The translations under genes and the position numbers were made by a program. From assembly GCA_028829895.1 (NCBI GenBank), contig CM054180.1:112271135-112335134 (forward strand): a stretch of 64,000 bases of DNA. The letters run 5' to 3'. Below are positions 10,908 to 25,069 of this stretch, in pieces. Source of the DNA: Sinotaia quadrata. Its lineage: Eukaryota; Mollusca; Gastropoda; Architaenioglossa; Viviparidae. Position 1 is the stretch's first letter; every line of letters begins with the position of its first letter. The notes under the pieces are model-generated. The model had not been told where the DNA came from. It saw nothing but the letters and a program-made list of their open reading frames with translations, and searched no databases.

Positions 10908-13900
10908 CTGAACGAAAACATTATTTTAATACTTTCATGTATTTAGTGTTTTTATATGTGTATAATAGATGTACGCACACCTTTAATTAAAAAAAAACAA
11001 GCAAGAACAGGAATAAAACAGGCAAACTTTTGAAAACCATATAGAACTAAAAACTGTAATTAAAACATTATAACCAACTCATTTCAAACACTATTCCATT
11101 ACATTAGCCATGAATATAATAAAATTCTAAGTATTTCACTTAATTTAATTTCCTCAACTCTCTTCACCTCTGGAATGATAGCTGTATATGTTATCTAAAG
11201 TGCAGTTTAATAATGAAATACATTGAACCAAAATGCACGCTTCCACTTAACGATGCAATGAGTGTTTACTCAAAAATAAATAATTTATTAATACTTCGCA
11301 TGTTTTTTCCAGAAAAAAACAGTTTCGAAGGTGAATTAAGACATTTGTACAAATAAAATAAAATATGATCTACCTGTCTGTGTCTATAAACATAACTGCA
11401 TTCACAGCCATTGATGCATCCATGGACGCACGGTCGCAAACAACATGCTGATGCACATACAGATGATAGTGTTGGATTGCAAACTTTAAAACAGGTTTAT
11501 CAGCTATACAATATAACTAACCATGCGGCCGCGACGTGCGCCTCCTGTTCCATGTACACCGACAAAAGTCTTTAGTTCCCAGATATTATTCGGCAACGTG
11601 ACAAACTGTGGGTTCTCTTCACAAACACCAATCATTATGTTGGACCCACCGCGTTGGGAGTTTGTCCACTCCAATTGTATCTACGTAAATGAAATGAAAA
11701 TAATTTAATTAAAATATTTACTGTGTCCAAACCGTGCATATTTTATAATTTGAAGACATATATGTGTGGCAAGGTTTCTGTCTGTGAATTGTTACATTAT
11801 TAATTTATGATATTTTCGATCCATAATTAATACACAAACTAATAATCCTTTCTTACAATCCACACGCACAGTCACCCGACACGGGTCTTTTGTCCTTCTG
11901 TGGTCACGAGAGCGACTAGGTCAAACCCTGGTACAGTCTGCTAACTAATTAACTCTCTGTCCAAGTGTTACCTGTCTGGATTAATAGACCTTAATCGAGT
12001 TATCGTGTCAATGTATTGTCTGTAACCAACCCCCCACATTTATGCTCTCTATCGACATGGAGAACTATCCTAAACCCGCGCCCGACCAACTTTCTATACG
12101 TTATTATGTCAATAGCAGCCCCCATTCCTTGTCTTTGCAGGTTCTCTCTAATTCAATAAAGAGAGTAAATAGTTATAAATTTAACAATTTATTAAGAAAA
12201 AAGAAATAAAAAAATAACAATTTAAATCAATTTACAATTAGTTTTCAAAATCATGCACTAGGCGATTTCTAAATCACAAATCTTATAAAGACATCTCAGA
12301 ATACAGTTAATTAGGAAGATATATCATGTCTATTCTCTAGAACAATTATTAGGAATTTTATGTGAACACTGTTAATACAATTTAGTTAAGCTTACATAAA
12401 TCCTCCACATAAATAAGTAAGCTAGAACGTTAACAATTTAGTCAAAAATACAGAAATTACATAGAAGAATCAGAAATAGAATAAGGACTGGAAAATCACA
12501 GAAACATGTACAGATTACACAGAAAATTCATGGGTTTGAATCACCTGATTGCGGCCTTGTTTAGCAGTAGCCTCGTTCTTGGCAGGGTTGGCTGGCAGTT
12601 GAATACCTTGTGGTTTAGCCCCGCTTGGTGAAGTTAATGAATGCTCCATATATAATGTACGCACAAATATTGTCCAAAGAATCACAACACTGAATAACAG
12701 ATAATTAGAGTTATCCACAGTTCAGTAGACACTGAGTTGGAAAGTTTCGTTTCTGTAATTACAGGAGAGTCAGACTCACGCTCTTGCCGCAGCTCCTTCA
12801 TAATACAGTCCCCTTGATGGACCTAGACACACAATGAATCCAACAAGACTTTCACTACACACCGGTCCCTAACACATTCAGCAGACCAAGTGGCAGTACC
12901 ATTGTTAAATCGAGACAACCAGAAAAATGAGAATTTCGTACAATACAGGTACAGGTACGGTACGGTTACAGGACAGGACGGCTCGAACTGCAACAAAGGA
13001 GTGTAATGGCACACATCAGGATCATGTTTTTAAAATCTGTAATCTGTACTTCTGTTCTCATTTCTCATTATAATTCCTTTTAACAATTAATTTCATCTGA
13101 TTCTTATTTAAATGAAAATAAAAGTATCATAGTTTAAACATGTTATAATATTTACAAGAAGCATAATTCAAACAGATTTGAAAGTATGTGTTAAAAATCA
13201 GTTACAACGCAATCTCTATATCGGACATACCTTTCTTCCCGTTCTAACCATGAGCCGTGCATGAGACCCCAAAGATGTGTAAAAGAGTGTAGAGAATTTT
13301 GAGTCTGCTCTTTTACGTGATTTCAAAGGTCATGGAAGTTTCTAGAATTTTTTAGCCTCTGGCTATGACTTGTTTTTCTCTCTGACTCTGTTCAAAAATA
13401 GTCATGGCTGAGTGCATGCACATAATAGACTAAGTAAGATGGATGCCCGAAGTAGGCCATGTTATGTAAGAATTAGTGACCCATGATGCCAACTCTCTTT
13501 CATTGTGGACGTGGGTCAGCGTTGTTTACACTAAACCAATTCTACTCAGATTTGAATTGTGAAATTCAAATCAAATTTAACTTTTAAATTTGAAAAAATG
13601 GTGAAATTAATTAACTATTAATTACTTTAATTTATTAACTATTAATTACTTTAATTTATTAACTATTAATTACTTTAATTTATTAACTATTAAATTTAAT
13701 CAATTAACTATTAATTAATTTAATTACGTAAGTGTAGTACTTAGCATTTTTCCGTCACAATATGTTATAAATAATTTGCTGTAGATATATTCTTATTACA
13801 TATTTAATAACAAGCTATCTGTCTGTTTTGAGGTATTGAAAGTAGTACTAATATTTAAATAACGTAAATATGTGCTAAAGTCTTCTTTAGATTTATCTTG

Positions 13901-16900
13901 CAGCAGTGTTATTAAGAACAAATATACACACACACACACACGCACACACGTCTGTCCTTTCTTTTATTTTCTTTTTCTATACTTCACTGTATATCTCTTT
14001 TGCAAAATTAGAATGTCATTTAAATATCTAACACTTTTGGCATGTCATTAACAACAACGAATACATATTGCATGAGTATGTATAATATATTTAATTAATT
14101 AATAGCTAGTAAGCACGATTACTTTCTATGAAAACATAACTTTTCTTTTCTAGAGAGAGTGTGTGTATCAACTGATCTCAGTCAAATGAACTATATAATT
14201 AAGCAACCTGTTACTTAAAATATTGCGGGCTAGTCGCTGAGCTATGCATCCTCCACTGTACGTCCATGCACACTTGAAACAAGCAATTTTGATGAAATAT
14301 TTAAAGTCCTACACATTACGTTTTTAAATCAATTAGTGCTTAGAACCTCCCGAATATCATTTAAAAAGTTGTTCTATTTTAATTATCCAATCAGCAGTCA
14401 CCTGATACAGTTTGTTGGGAGACATTGGTTCTCTAGAAATCAACATTTGGTTTTTCTCATTTCTGTTTTTCACCTCTGCAGTCTCTCCATTATTTGACAG
14501 TACTATGTTACTTCCGCAATTCTTGTGAAACTTCCAGGTATTCTGTAATGGGGACATTAAATTGTAAAGACAATCTTATATTTTATATAATTCCATGAAC
14601 AGTCATTTTGCGTAAACTATATGATGATATACATAATATAAAATAAATTCTTAAAATATTTAATTCCATGACAAACTAATACTTCAAACATATGACATGA
14701 GTATTGCATTGTTAAGTATTGTGCAAGAGTTTTACAACCTTGGAAGACAATCTGATTTAGTGCCTCTTGTCTTCTAATACCATATAAAGATATTGAGCAA
14801 CTAAGAAAGAGAAATGTCATTAAAACTTGAAATATATGCAGAGTGTTAGATGCTGGGAGGTACCTGATCAACACGATCACTACCTTGTTTTTACAGAAAA
14901 CCTAACAATGTCTGACAGGTATAACTAATTTAAAATAAGCAACCGAAGAGATAATTTACTTAGAAATCGTGGGCTGTCCCGCAAATAGCTTATCTAAATG
15001 AGGATCTTTGTCTTAGTCTTCTGCAATAATTGCAGTAAAACCTTTTATTTTAGCATTTTCTTTTAATTTTCAAATTAATTGATATATTTACTTTAGTAAC
15101 TGAAACACTGCTTAAACATATACTCCTATCAATAATTATATTTATTTATGAACAACTCTCCTGATAACTGTTCTTAGATTACTTTTTTAAGGACTAGGTT
15201 ATTTGTAGTTATAAAACTAACCGTTCTTAACAGTTTCATTTCAATTTTGAATGTGAATTTCATTCCATAGTGTACAAATAATCAATTATTCTTTTGGTCC
15301 TAGTGTCAGTAATACTGAATTAATTTTCTAAGTATAAACTGTAATGATAAATATAAAAAAATAATGTAACCTAACTGTTTATAAAAATTGCAATAGTGTA
15401 GTGTTCATCTTAATATTTTTATTTTACAATTGTCAGATGAGTTCTATGCAAATTAGGCCGATTATCTAAAGAAATTTTTCTATTTTTTAATTACTAAATC
15501 TTTTATTATTTTATGAGAAGCATAGTACCGTTAGCTAGGTTGCATACTTGTGGTGCAATAAGTTTACTGGTTTTAAACCTCTATGACCGCAGTAGAAGGT
15601 GGGGAACCTCTACTGCGTTATGTAAGTGTAGGAATATACTACACTCCATTGATGTATGGCGGCAAGATATGCTGGCTACTTGAGCAATTTCTGGTGCAGA
15701 GAAGTTGCTGGAAATCGTTACAATTATTGTTCAGCTTGAATGAGTTGACACAGCAAAAATGAAGTGAGGTTAGCTTAATAAGTAGTGGAACAGTGTTTCG
15801 AACATGAGAGAGAAACATGTAGAACTGTTGCAATAATGGCGGATGATAAACTTGTGTCTTTGTTGCCAAAGCAAGTGTCTATTGAGACAGTGCTTAATTC
15901 AGATTATGTAAAAACTATTATCACTTATCTTAAAAAACTCAATTTATGTTCTCAGATAAGAACTATCCTGTGATTTGTATTGAATTGTTGATTTGAATTT
16001 TTCTGGATAAAGAATTGTGTAATATAGAAATTATTCGAATGTGGTTTTGTTTTGAAATATTTATGTCAAGTAATCGCTTCCATTGTATATGCCAAATGTA
16101 TATTTAATTGTTGATTTAATAAATGTATTGACCTTATCATGCATATTGATAACGTTATGTTGGTAAAGGAAAGTGGGTGTATGTGGTCTCGCTAAATATA
16201 AATAATGGGTTTGTCTTCTCCATTACTAAGACGTTTTCCATCTATGGAAATATAGTCCAACAGTAAATGTTGTCTTAATTTTGTGGAAGAGAGAAAACGT
16301 TTACAGTGCCTGCATATCCGCCAAGTAAGAGAAGAGTTGTGTTTGCTGGAGAATTATTATTATTAACATAAATTAAGATTCTCATCACTTGTAATTATTA
16401 TAAATTGAAAATTAATTAATAATAATGAAAATATTTAATTAAGTTTTATTTACGTCGCAGATATATTTCTAATAGATTAAATTTAATAATGCAAAATATT
16501 ATGGTCATCAGAATGTTGAGTCACTTAGGCTCTATGTATCTCGAAAAATGGGAGGCCGAGGTCTCAAGAAAATCAAACATGTCATTGAAGAAGTCATTGG
16601 CCTTGTGGACTACATCTGGAATAACAACAAAGATGATCCATTGATAGAAGCAGTAAAGATGAGTGGACTATTCAAACCCCCAGAAACTGACAAAGAAACA
16701 TGGAAGAAAACAACGAAGCAAGAACTAGCACATACCTGGAGCCAGAAACCTCTGCAGGCCAATATGTACGACAAGCCGACGAAATATCAACAAAGCAATC
16801 AACGTACAAATGGTTGAAAGAGGCAGGATTGAAAACAGAAACAGAAGCATTCATAACAGCTGCACAAGATCAAGCACTCAGCACCAAATCACACAAAACG

Positions 16901-19900
16901 AAAATCATGAAAATTTCAAATGATTCCAAATGTAGACTCTGCAAATCCATGGATGAGACAACAGGTTCTTATTATGTCAGGTTCTGGCTGGAACAGAATA
17001 CACCAAACGACACAATGAAGTGGCAAAACACATACATAGAAATCTGTGTGAGAACTATGGCATAAAAACCCCAGAAAGAGCATGGATGCATCAACCAGAA
17101 GCAGTCACCGAAACAGAAGAAGTCAAAATACTATGGGACTTCGAGATAAGAACAGACCGGGTGATTCCTGCACGAAGACCAGACATTGTAGTTCTCAATA
17201 AGTCCAACAGAACAGTAACAATTATTGATGTCGCTGTTCCAAGTGATAGAAACATAAAAACAAAAGAAAGAGAAAAAATAGAAAAATACCAAGACCTCAG
17301 ATTAGAAATCCAGAGACTGTGGAATGTAAAAGCAGAATTGATACCTATTGTGATAGGAGCCTTGGGGAACATAACATCTGAATTGGAAAGCTACCTGAAT
17401 AAACTCCCTGGAAACCACAGAATCGCTCCACTACTCAAAGCAGCGCTCCTCAGAAGTGCCCACATCCTCCGTAAAACCTTGGATCTCCCAGAATCTTGGT
17501 AAGATTCCGAGACTTTGGATCACAGCCGACAGTCAAACAGAAGTCGTGGAAAGAGGCTGAATAATAATAATAAAGCAATAATAATAATTGATAAGGCAAT
17601 AGTGACTGACAGCAAGAAACGAAGAACAAATCTTGCAATGGCATGGATTTATTATCAAAAGGCCTATGACTCAGTCCCACATTCACGGATAATTGAAACA
17701 TTAGAATTGTACAAAGTAGCGCCATCAATACAGAACCTAATTCAGGAGTCAATGAAAAACTGGAAAACCACACTCACATGCAAAAACACAAATATTTCAG
17801 ACAGCAATAAATTGTGGAATCTTCCAAGGTGTTTCCCTATCGCCACTGCTGTTCTGCATTGCCCTGAATCCTCTCAGTCAAGTGATCCAGAAAACAGGGT
17901 TAGGATACAAAATGAAAGCAGGACAGATTATCAGCCATCTACTGTACATGGACGATCTCAAGCTGTACGGTAAAAATGAACGTGACATCACATCCCTGAT
18001 CAATGCTGTCAAGATCTGCAGTGAGGACATCAGCATGAAATTCGGCCTTGAGAAATGTGGACGAATTGTCATCCAGAAAGGCAAGGTCAAAACAACATAG
18101 GGCCTGCAATTCGACATCGGAAAAATCAACGATGTTTCAATGGAAAATGGATATGTGTCTTGGGATACTGTTACGTTTCCAGTATTTCTTTATAGACCTT
18201 GCCTAGGATTTCTAAGGACTTTAAATATAATAGATTAGATTAATTCCTTCTCTCTGTCCTAAACAGACTGGTTGCCCAACTTATCATTCGACTAGCTTAA
18301 AAAATGTGTCTTGTAGTGCAGACTACAGATTTTACGAACTGACAAATTGCGTACAAAGGATGGATTGGAGTAGTTAAATTCTTCTAAATTAATATGCATT
18401 CGTTACGTCATTCTGCTCATCCGCCCCCATCCAAAACCATGAATTAACATTAGGTCTAATATGCATAAAAATGTACTATGAAGAAGAATAAACAATTTAA
18501 AATAAGATTTAATAACTTTAACAATTAACAAATTACTCAATATACGAGCGCGAAAGTCTGATTCTAAGAGCTCGATAAGCAACGTGCTCAATCGTTAAGA
18601 GAATGTGCCTTGAACAGTTCTAATGATTTTTGTCACCAGTATGGTAACTTATCTTGCAAAGGTTGCCACGTGTAGGTTCATGATCCAGTCCAGACCGGTT
18701 CTACCTCACTTCTTGTCCGTCAGTAGAAAATGCGCACACCGCATAACAATGGAAAAACTGTCTCTCAGTTAGTCCACGGAGCTGTGAGTGTAAAAATCAG
18801 ACATGCAAATCTGCTCGTCAGCGATGCCTCACAATGGTAGTATGACTATAGTGGAATCAAACTCAATCTCCAAGAGTTGGAACCTGGCAGTGCGTGGATC
18901 CCAAGATAGGAATCATAGACATAGGTATAGGCGTGAGCCTGGTTACCGACCTAGAGACAAGAACATCTCTATAGTCGTTCTGCGTTTAAAGTTCGCCAAC
19001 CTAAGCACGATTAGCCTTTAAATGCTTCAAGTTTAGAATTTCGACTGGCATTGTTTACAATTAGATTAGAAATATAATCTCACGCATGTTACGTCTTAAC
19101 AAGCATGACGTATGAATTACTAAATATTTACAATGTTAAACTTTTAGAGTTCATACAAAGACAATTCAAATTAAGCAAAGCGCTTTACAATTTACATTAA
19201 AATTACAAGCAATAATTCGAATTACACAAGGAAATTCATGTCGGGCACAGCGCTCCTGGCTCTAGTGAATTTACAATTATATAAATTAAAGTTACAATGA
19301 ATTTATATACAATAACTTATAGGTTTTAGTCATTTATCAACAAACCATGCTTAGGCTACCATAGCAATGCATAGCACAAAAATTACATACATGTTCAACA
19401 ATGCAAAATACAATTAAATAAATTCATACCTTAGTGAGAAATCGAGGTGTTATCTCAGCAGTCACGTCGGCTCCTATGTGACTCAACGAATAAGCGGCGA
19501 CGGTACGAAGTATCGGTACTACGTCTGGCTTCTGGTTTCTCGGAGTGAGTAATACAGGCGCGCTCACCGTATTTATTAAAAATCATAAGGTGCATCACGT
19601 GACTGGTCACGTAGTATGTGGTTGGTTCGAGAATCTAGACAATGGCCTAAGAGTTACATAACGTTCCTGACCTCTTTGCTAGAAGCTTCTCGATACTGAT
19701 GTATCATGTGAGAACTTAACAAAGGAGTTTTCAAATCTCAATATTTGAAAAACAAACAAGTGGGTCAAAAAGTCATGACATTTCTATCAGACTGTGACAG
19801 ATACTACAACATCAAGAAAATATGCAGAGAGATGTGAAGTCTGTCACAGAAAAAAGAGGGGGTGGGAGGGGGTAGTCAGAAAATTTATTTTTCCTACCTG

Positions 19901-22900
19901 ATTATCCCCCCTTGCCCATACGCGACCCAATGGGGACGCTCTCAAGTTCATCTGCGGGTTAAGGTGAGAGGTCAATTAGAGGTACTGAAAGCAGTTCGCT
20001 TTCCAATTAATGTCAGGACGCTTGTTTATTTTGTTTAGGTACTCTGCTATCAAGCTGGCTAAGACTATATTTTTAACATTTTTATAAAAATATATTAGAT
20101 ACATTATTAGTGTTAGTTTTTTAATAACTATATTTATAATATGTGGAAAATGCGTCTAGTTGTTACTAATAATTTTTATTACAAATTTTATTAGGGAAAA
20201 TGTACTTAGTTTTTATTAGTATTTTTTTACAAATTTTACTAGGGACTATATTTTAGAGTTTTGCACCTCTTTAGCATAATGCACCTTTCTTAACGTATGT
20301 AGCATAGGAATACACACGAGTCTTTGTTTGTGAAAACTGTATATGTATAAAAGAAGAGAGAAGAACTACTTTAAACCAGTGTGCGCCGTCTGGACTACAG
20401 AGAGGTGTAATGGGTCCTGACAGGTGCCTACACCGAGTCTGGACAATCTTTCCATCTTTGTCATGACCAGAGAGGAAAGAACTGAATATCCTCCACGCAG
20501 AGTATAGAGTTAGATGTGTGTTTTGTCACACTCAATTCGTCATGGCAGCCTAATAGCTAGTCCTTATTACTCAGCGAGGGTTCGAAACTTGAACAATAGC
20601 TGACCACGAGGGACCATAGACAGGTACTGCGGGGCTTCAGGATTGTGTCGAGAGAAGGATATTCTGTGCCACTCAGGTGTTGGGACCGTCGCAGAAGACA
20701 GGTGTCCGCAAGCTGAGGAGTTTGGGTTTTGGAACTGTCATAGAAGACAGGTGTCCGTGAGATGAAGATTTGTACTGTCGTCAAGGACAGCCGCCCATGT
20801 TCTACTGCCGAGAACCAAGTGTCTTAGCGTTAGACAACGCAGGACAGAAATCGCAGTATTTTCGTCGTCCAAGTGTATTTGTTCGTAGATGTCAGTGACT
20901 GTAAGTTTTTGTGTTTGCCAGTACGTCGACAAGTCAACGTTATTTCAAATTCGTAAGTAGGAAAATTTTTCTTAGAGGTGCGTTATTAGGTAGGATAGTT
21001 AGAGTATATATATTATTATTATTGAACAATTTTTCTTTACAAACATTTATTGACATTGCTATTAATAAGAACATTTATCTTAAAGTGAGATAAAATTTTG
21101 TGGTCATTACCGCCAGTGTTTTTGTATTGAGCTACGCCTAAAGTATTGTGCCAATCTATTTTGGCAGTGATAGAAGGGACCCTCACTGTTTATGATTTTA
21201 TTTATTTTATTTTATTGTTTAGTTTAGTCATCATCATATTTCTTTCATTTTTTCCATCGCTCATTTTTCCCCATCCCATGAATGTCGGGTGTAGATGTGT
21301 CAGAGTGAATGACTAACACCGTGTGAAAGTTAAGCCCGTTTTTCTTTTTTTAATTAATTTTTTTGTAAACTCTTTTTCAAGAGTTGGGCTTCCTTTCTTG
21401 GTTTTCAAAGTGTATATTGGTGCGGTTGTTTGTCCGTTCGTTCTGTGCATCCCTCACACGACATTCACACGCCTGCTCACGCACTCACACGCCAGCTTTT
21501 CACATTTTAAACCACACTCGGAGTAAAGTTATCCTATCCCCCACAAGATTATTCGTGGTGTCTGAGTGTGAGAACGGTCATCAACATCTGATCGTTCGGT
21601 GTGATCCTGGCAAATCACGGCAACTGGGTCTGACCCCCCCCCCACCCACCGAGGAGGAGAGAGGAGCCAGTAATAACCAGTAAGCACAACAACTGCGGCC
21701 GTGACAAAGTCCAAAATTAAGAGAGAATATGAAAAACGTGTTAGACAAGTCCTGAAGTCCAAGCTAAATGGGGCGAACATAATACAAGCCCTTAATGCAT
21801 ACGCAATACCTGTAGTAAGCTACACTGGATGTATCATAGATTGGACAGCAAATGAAATAAATGAACTGGACAGGAAAACAAGAAAACTACTCGCAATACA
21901 TAAAACCTTACACCCCAAAGCAGACGTAGACAGGCTCTATGTATCTCGAAAAATGGGAGGCCGAGGTCTCAAGAAAATCAAACATGTCATTGAAGGAGAA
22001 GTCATTGGCCTTGTGGACTACATTTGGAATAACAACAAAGATGATCCACTGATAGAAGCAGTAAAGATGAGTGGACTATTCCAACCCCCAGAAACAGACA
22101 AAGAAACATGGAAGAAAACAACGAAGCAAGAACTAGCACATACCTGGAGCCAGAAACCTATGCATGGCCAATATGTACGACAAGCCGACGAAATATCAAC
22201 AAAGCAATCAACGTACAAATGGTTGAAAGAGGCAGGATTGAAAGCAGAAACAGAAGCACTCATAACAGCTGCACAAGATCAAGCACTCAACACCAAATCA
22301 CACAAAACGAAAATCGTGAAAATTTCAAATGATTCCAAATGTAGACGCTGCAAATCAACTTGCAAGACAACAGAGCACATTGTCGCGGAGTCGTGGGCGT
22401 TGCTGGCCCCTATCTCCTCCTCGGTGGGTAGGGGGGGGTCAGGACCCAGTAGCCGCGACTTGCCGGGATCACACCGAACGATCAGATGTTGATGATCATT
22501 CTCACACTCAGACACCACGAATAGTCTTGTGGGGGTTAGGATTAGCTTTATTCTGAGATGTGGGGTAAAATGTGAAAGCCGGCGTGAGTGTGTGTGAGCA
22601 GGCGTGTGAATGTCGTGTGAGGGACGTACGGGACGAACAAACAAACAACCGCACCAACATACACTTTCAAAACCCGAGAAAAGCCCAACTCTTGAGGAAG
22701 AGTTAACAAAGAATTTATTTTTTTTTAAAAAAGATTTTAAAATGGAAAAAACGGGCTTAACTCTCACACGGTGTTAGTCGTTCATTTGGTAACATCCACA
22801 CACGGCATCCATGGGACGGGGAAACATGAGCGATGGAAAATGAAAAAAAAAATAATTAAAAAAAAATATGATGAATAAACTGCAATAATCAACAATAAAC

Positions 22901-25024
22901 GGTGATGACCGTTTTCACTACTTCTGCCAAAATCGAGTGGCACAAAAATACTCTGGGCGTAGCCCCACTACAGCACAACCAGCGGTAATGACCGCAGAAA
23001 AAATTATTTAACCTTAAGAGTAAATTATCTTTAAAATAGTGGGTGAAAAACCCAACGTCAACGAATGTTAATTTTCACTTAAAACTGCAAACATTATCCA
23101 TTTAGTAAAAGTCAAAGTTAAATGTTCATGTAAAATATAAAAATGCTTATATGCTAATTAACCTACCTAGTAATGCACCTCCTAATAAAATTTTTCCTAC
23201 TTACTAGTATTACACGCTGAATCGTCGACGCAGGAACACACAGCAAAAAGAAAACGAAATAGTCACAACTGCCGGCAAACACAAAACGTTACAGTTTCTG
23301 TCCTCTGAAAAATAGCATGCTTGTCGATGAAAACTCGGTACACGGAGAGTGCAGTACGTACGTACAAACTTGCGACTTGCCAATACTCCTCCCACTTTGC
23401 CTAACGCTGACGGCTGTCTTCCACGACAGTAACCAAGATCCAAAATCAATCGACGGACACCTGTCTTCTGCGACGGTCCAAAATCCAAAATCAATCAATG
23501 GACACCTGTCTTCTGCGACAGTTCCAGATCCAAAATCAATCAACGGACACCTGTCTTCTGCGACGGTCCAAGATCCAAAATCAATCAACGGAGGGCTGTC
23601 TACAGCAGCAGCAGCAGCTCCGATATGTGAGTGGCGTCGAATATTCTTCTCTCGGCGCAATCCTGGTCCCTTCAGCTCATTCCCCTGATGGCCAGCTATT
23701 GCCCAAGGTTCGGATCCAAACGTAGAATAATTAGGACTAGCTTTATAGGCTGCCACGAAGAATTGAGTGTGACCAAAACACACGTCTAATTCTATATTCT
23801 ACGAGGAGAATATTCAGTTCATTTCTTCCCCGGTCATAACGGTGATGGAAAGATTGTCCGGACTCAGTGTAGGTACGATGGCCTTACACCTCTCTGTAGC
23901 CCAGACAGATGCACACTGAAATTAAAATAGCTCCGTCAGTCCTCTTATGCAAAATCATTTCTCACTCTCTCTAAGATCAAACTCCCGCGTGTATCCTTGC
24001 TTTACCCACGCTAAAAAGGTGCATTACACTGAGGTGCACTACGTCTAGTGATATAGTCCCTAATTAAATTTGTAATAATAATAATAATAAACATCAAACA
24101 CATTTTCAAGATATTGTAATCACAATTTTTGAACATCTAACTCAAATAATTAATCATTTGTATTTTTTTTAAAATATAGGAAACATGAAATTACAAACTT
24201 GCTGACGGTGTACGCCAACACAATAAGCAGACGACTTGACAGAAAATGTAAACAAACGCGCTGACTGTGCACATAATTAAAGACGTCATTTTGCTAGCAG
24301 ACGACACTTGCTAAAAACTAACGTCCGTTTCGTCGCGCGGTGGCCAAGTGGAGATAATTGGGGGATAAAAATTAATTTTCTGATTACCTCCCCCTGTTTT
24401 TTCCGTGACACACATACTATCTGGATGTCAGGTTCGGGCTGGAACAGAATACACCAAACGACACAATGAAGTGGCAAAACACATACATAGAAATCTTTGT
24501 TAGAACTATGGCTTACAAACCTCAGAAAGACCATGGATGTATCAACCAGAAGCAGTCTCCGAAATAGAAGAAGTCAAAATACTGTGGGACTTCGAGATAA
24601 GAACAGACCGGATGATTCCTGCACGAAGACCAGACATTGTAATTCTCAATAAGTCCAACAGAACAGTAACAATCATTGATGTCGCTGTTCCAAGTGATAG
24701 AAACATAAAAACAAAAGAAAGAGAAAGAATAGAAAAATACCAAGACCTCAGATTAGAAATTCAGAGACTGTGGAATGTAAAAGCAGAATTGATACCTATA
24801 GTGATAGGAGTCTTGGGGAACATAACATCTGAATTGGAAGGCTACTTGAATAAACTCCTGGAAACCACAGAATCGCTCCACTACTCAAAGCAACGCTCTT
24901 CGGAAGTGCCCACATCCTCCGTAAAACCTTGGATCTCCCAGAATCTTGGCAAGATTCCGAGACATTGGATCACAACCGACAGTCAAACAGAAGTCGTGGA
25001 AAGAAGCTGAATAATAATAATGAC

Positions 25025-25069
<45 letters not shown>

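Noticed and set aside
14617..14880. 87-codon minus-strand frame in TRIM-A intron 1
   Set aside because: The homologous intron sequence of TRIM-B (48.9-49.1 kb) does not keep the frame, and no domain is present.
22381..22492. C-terminal part of the 263-codon frame starting at 21,701 as LINE protein
   Set aside because: From 22,381 on the frame is LTR 3. The true LINE continuation is at 24,411.
23433..23610. CRISPR-like regularly spaced repeats
   Set aside because: The units are contiguous with no distinct spacers, lie inside an LTR, and the genome is plainly eukaryotic.
23289..23783. Long open frames on both strands (up to 164 codons) with a repeated LIDFG-type peptide
   Set aside because: They read through the 45-bp minisatellite of solo LTR 3, whose length is a multiple of three. 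There is no domain, and the frames cross unrelated LTR sequence.
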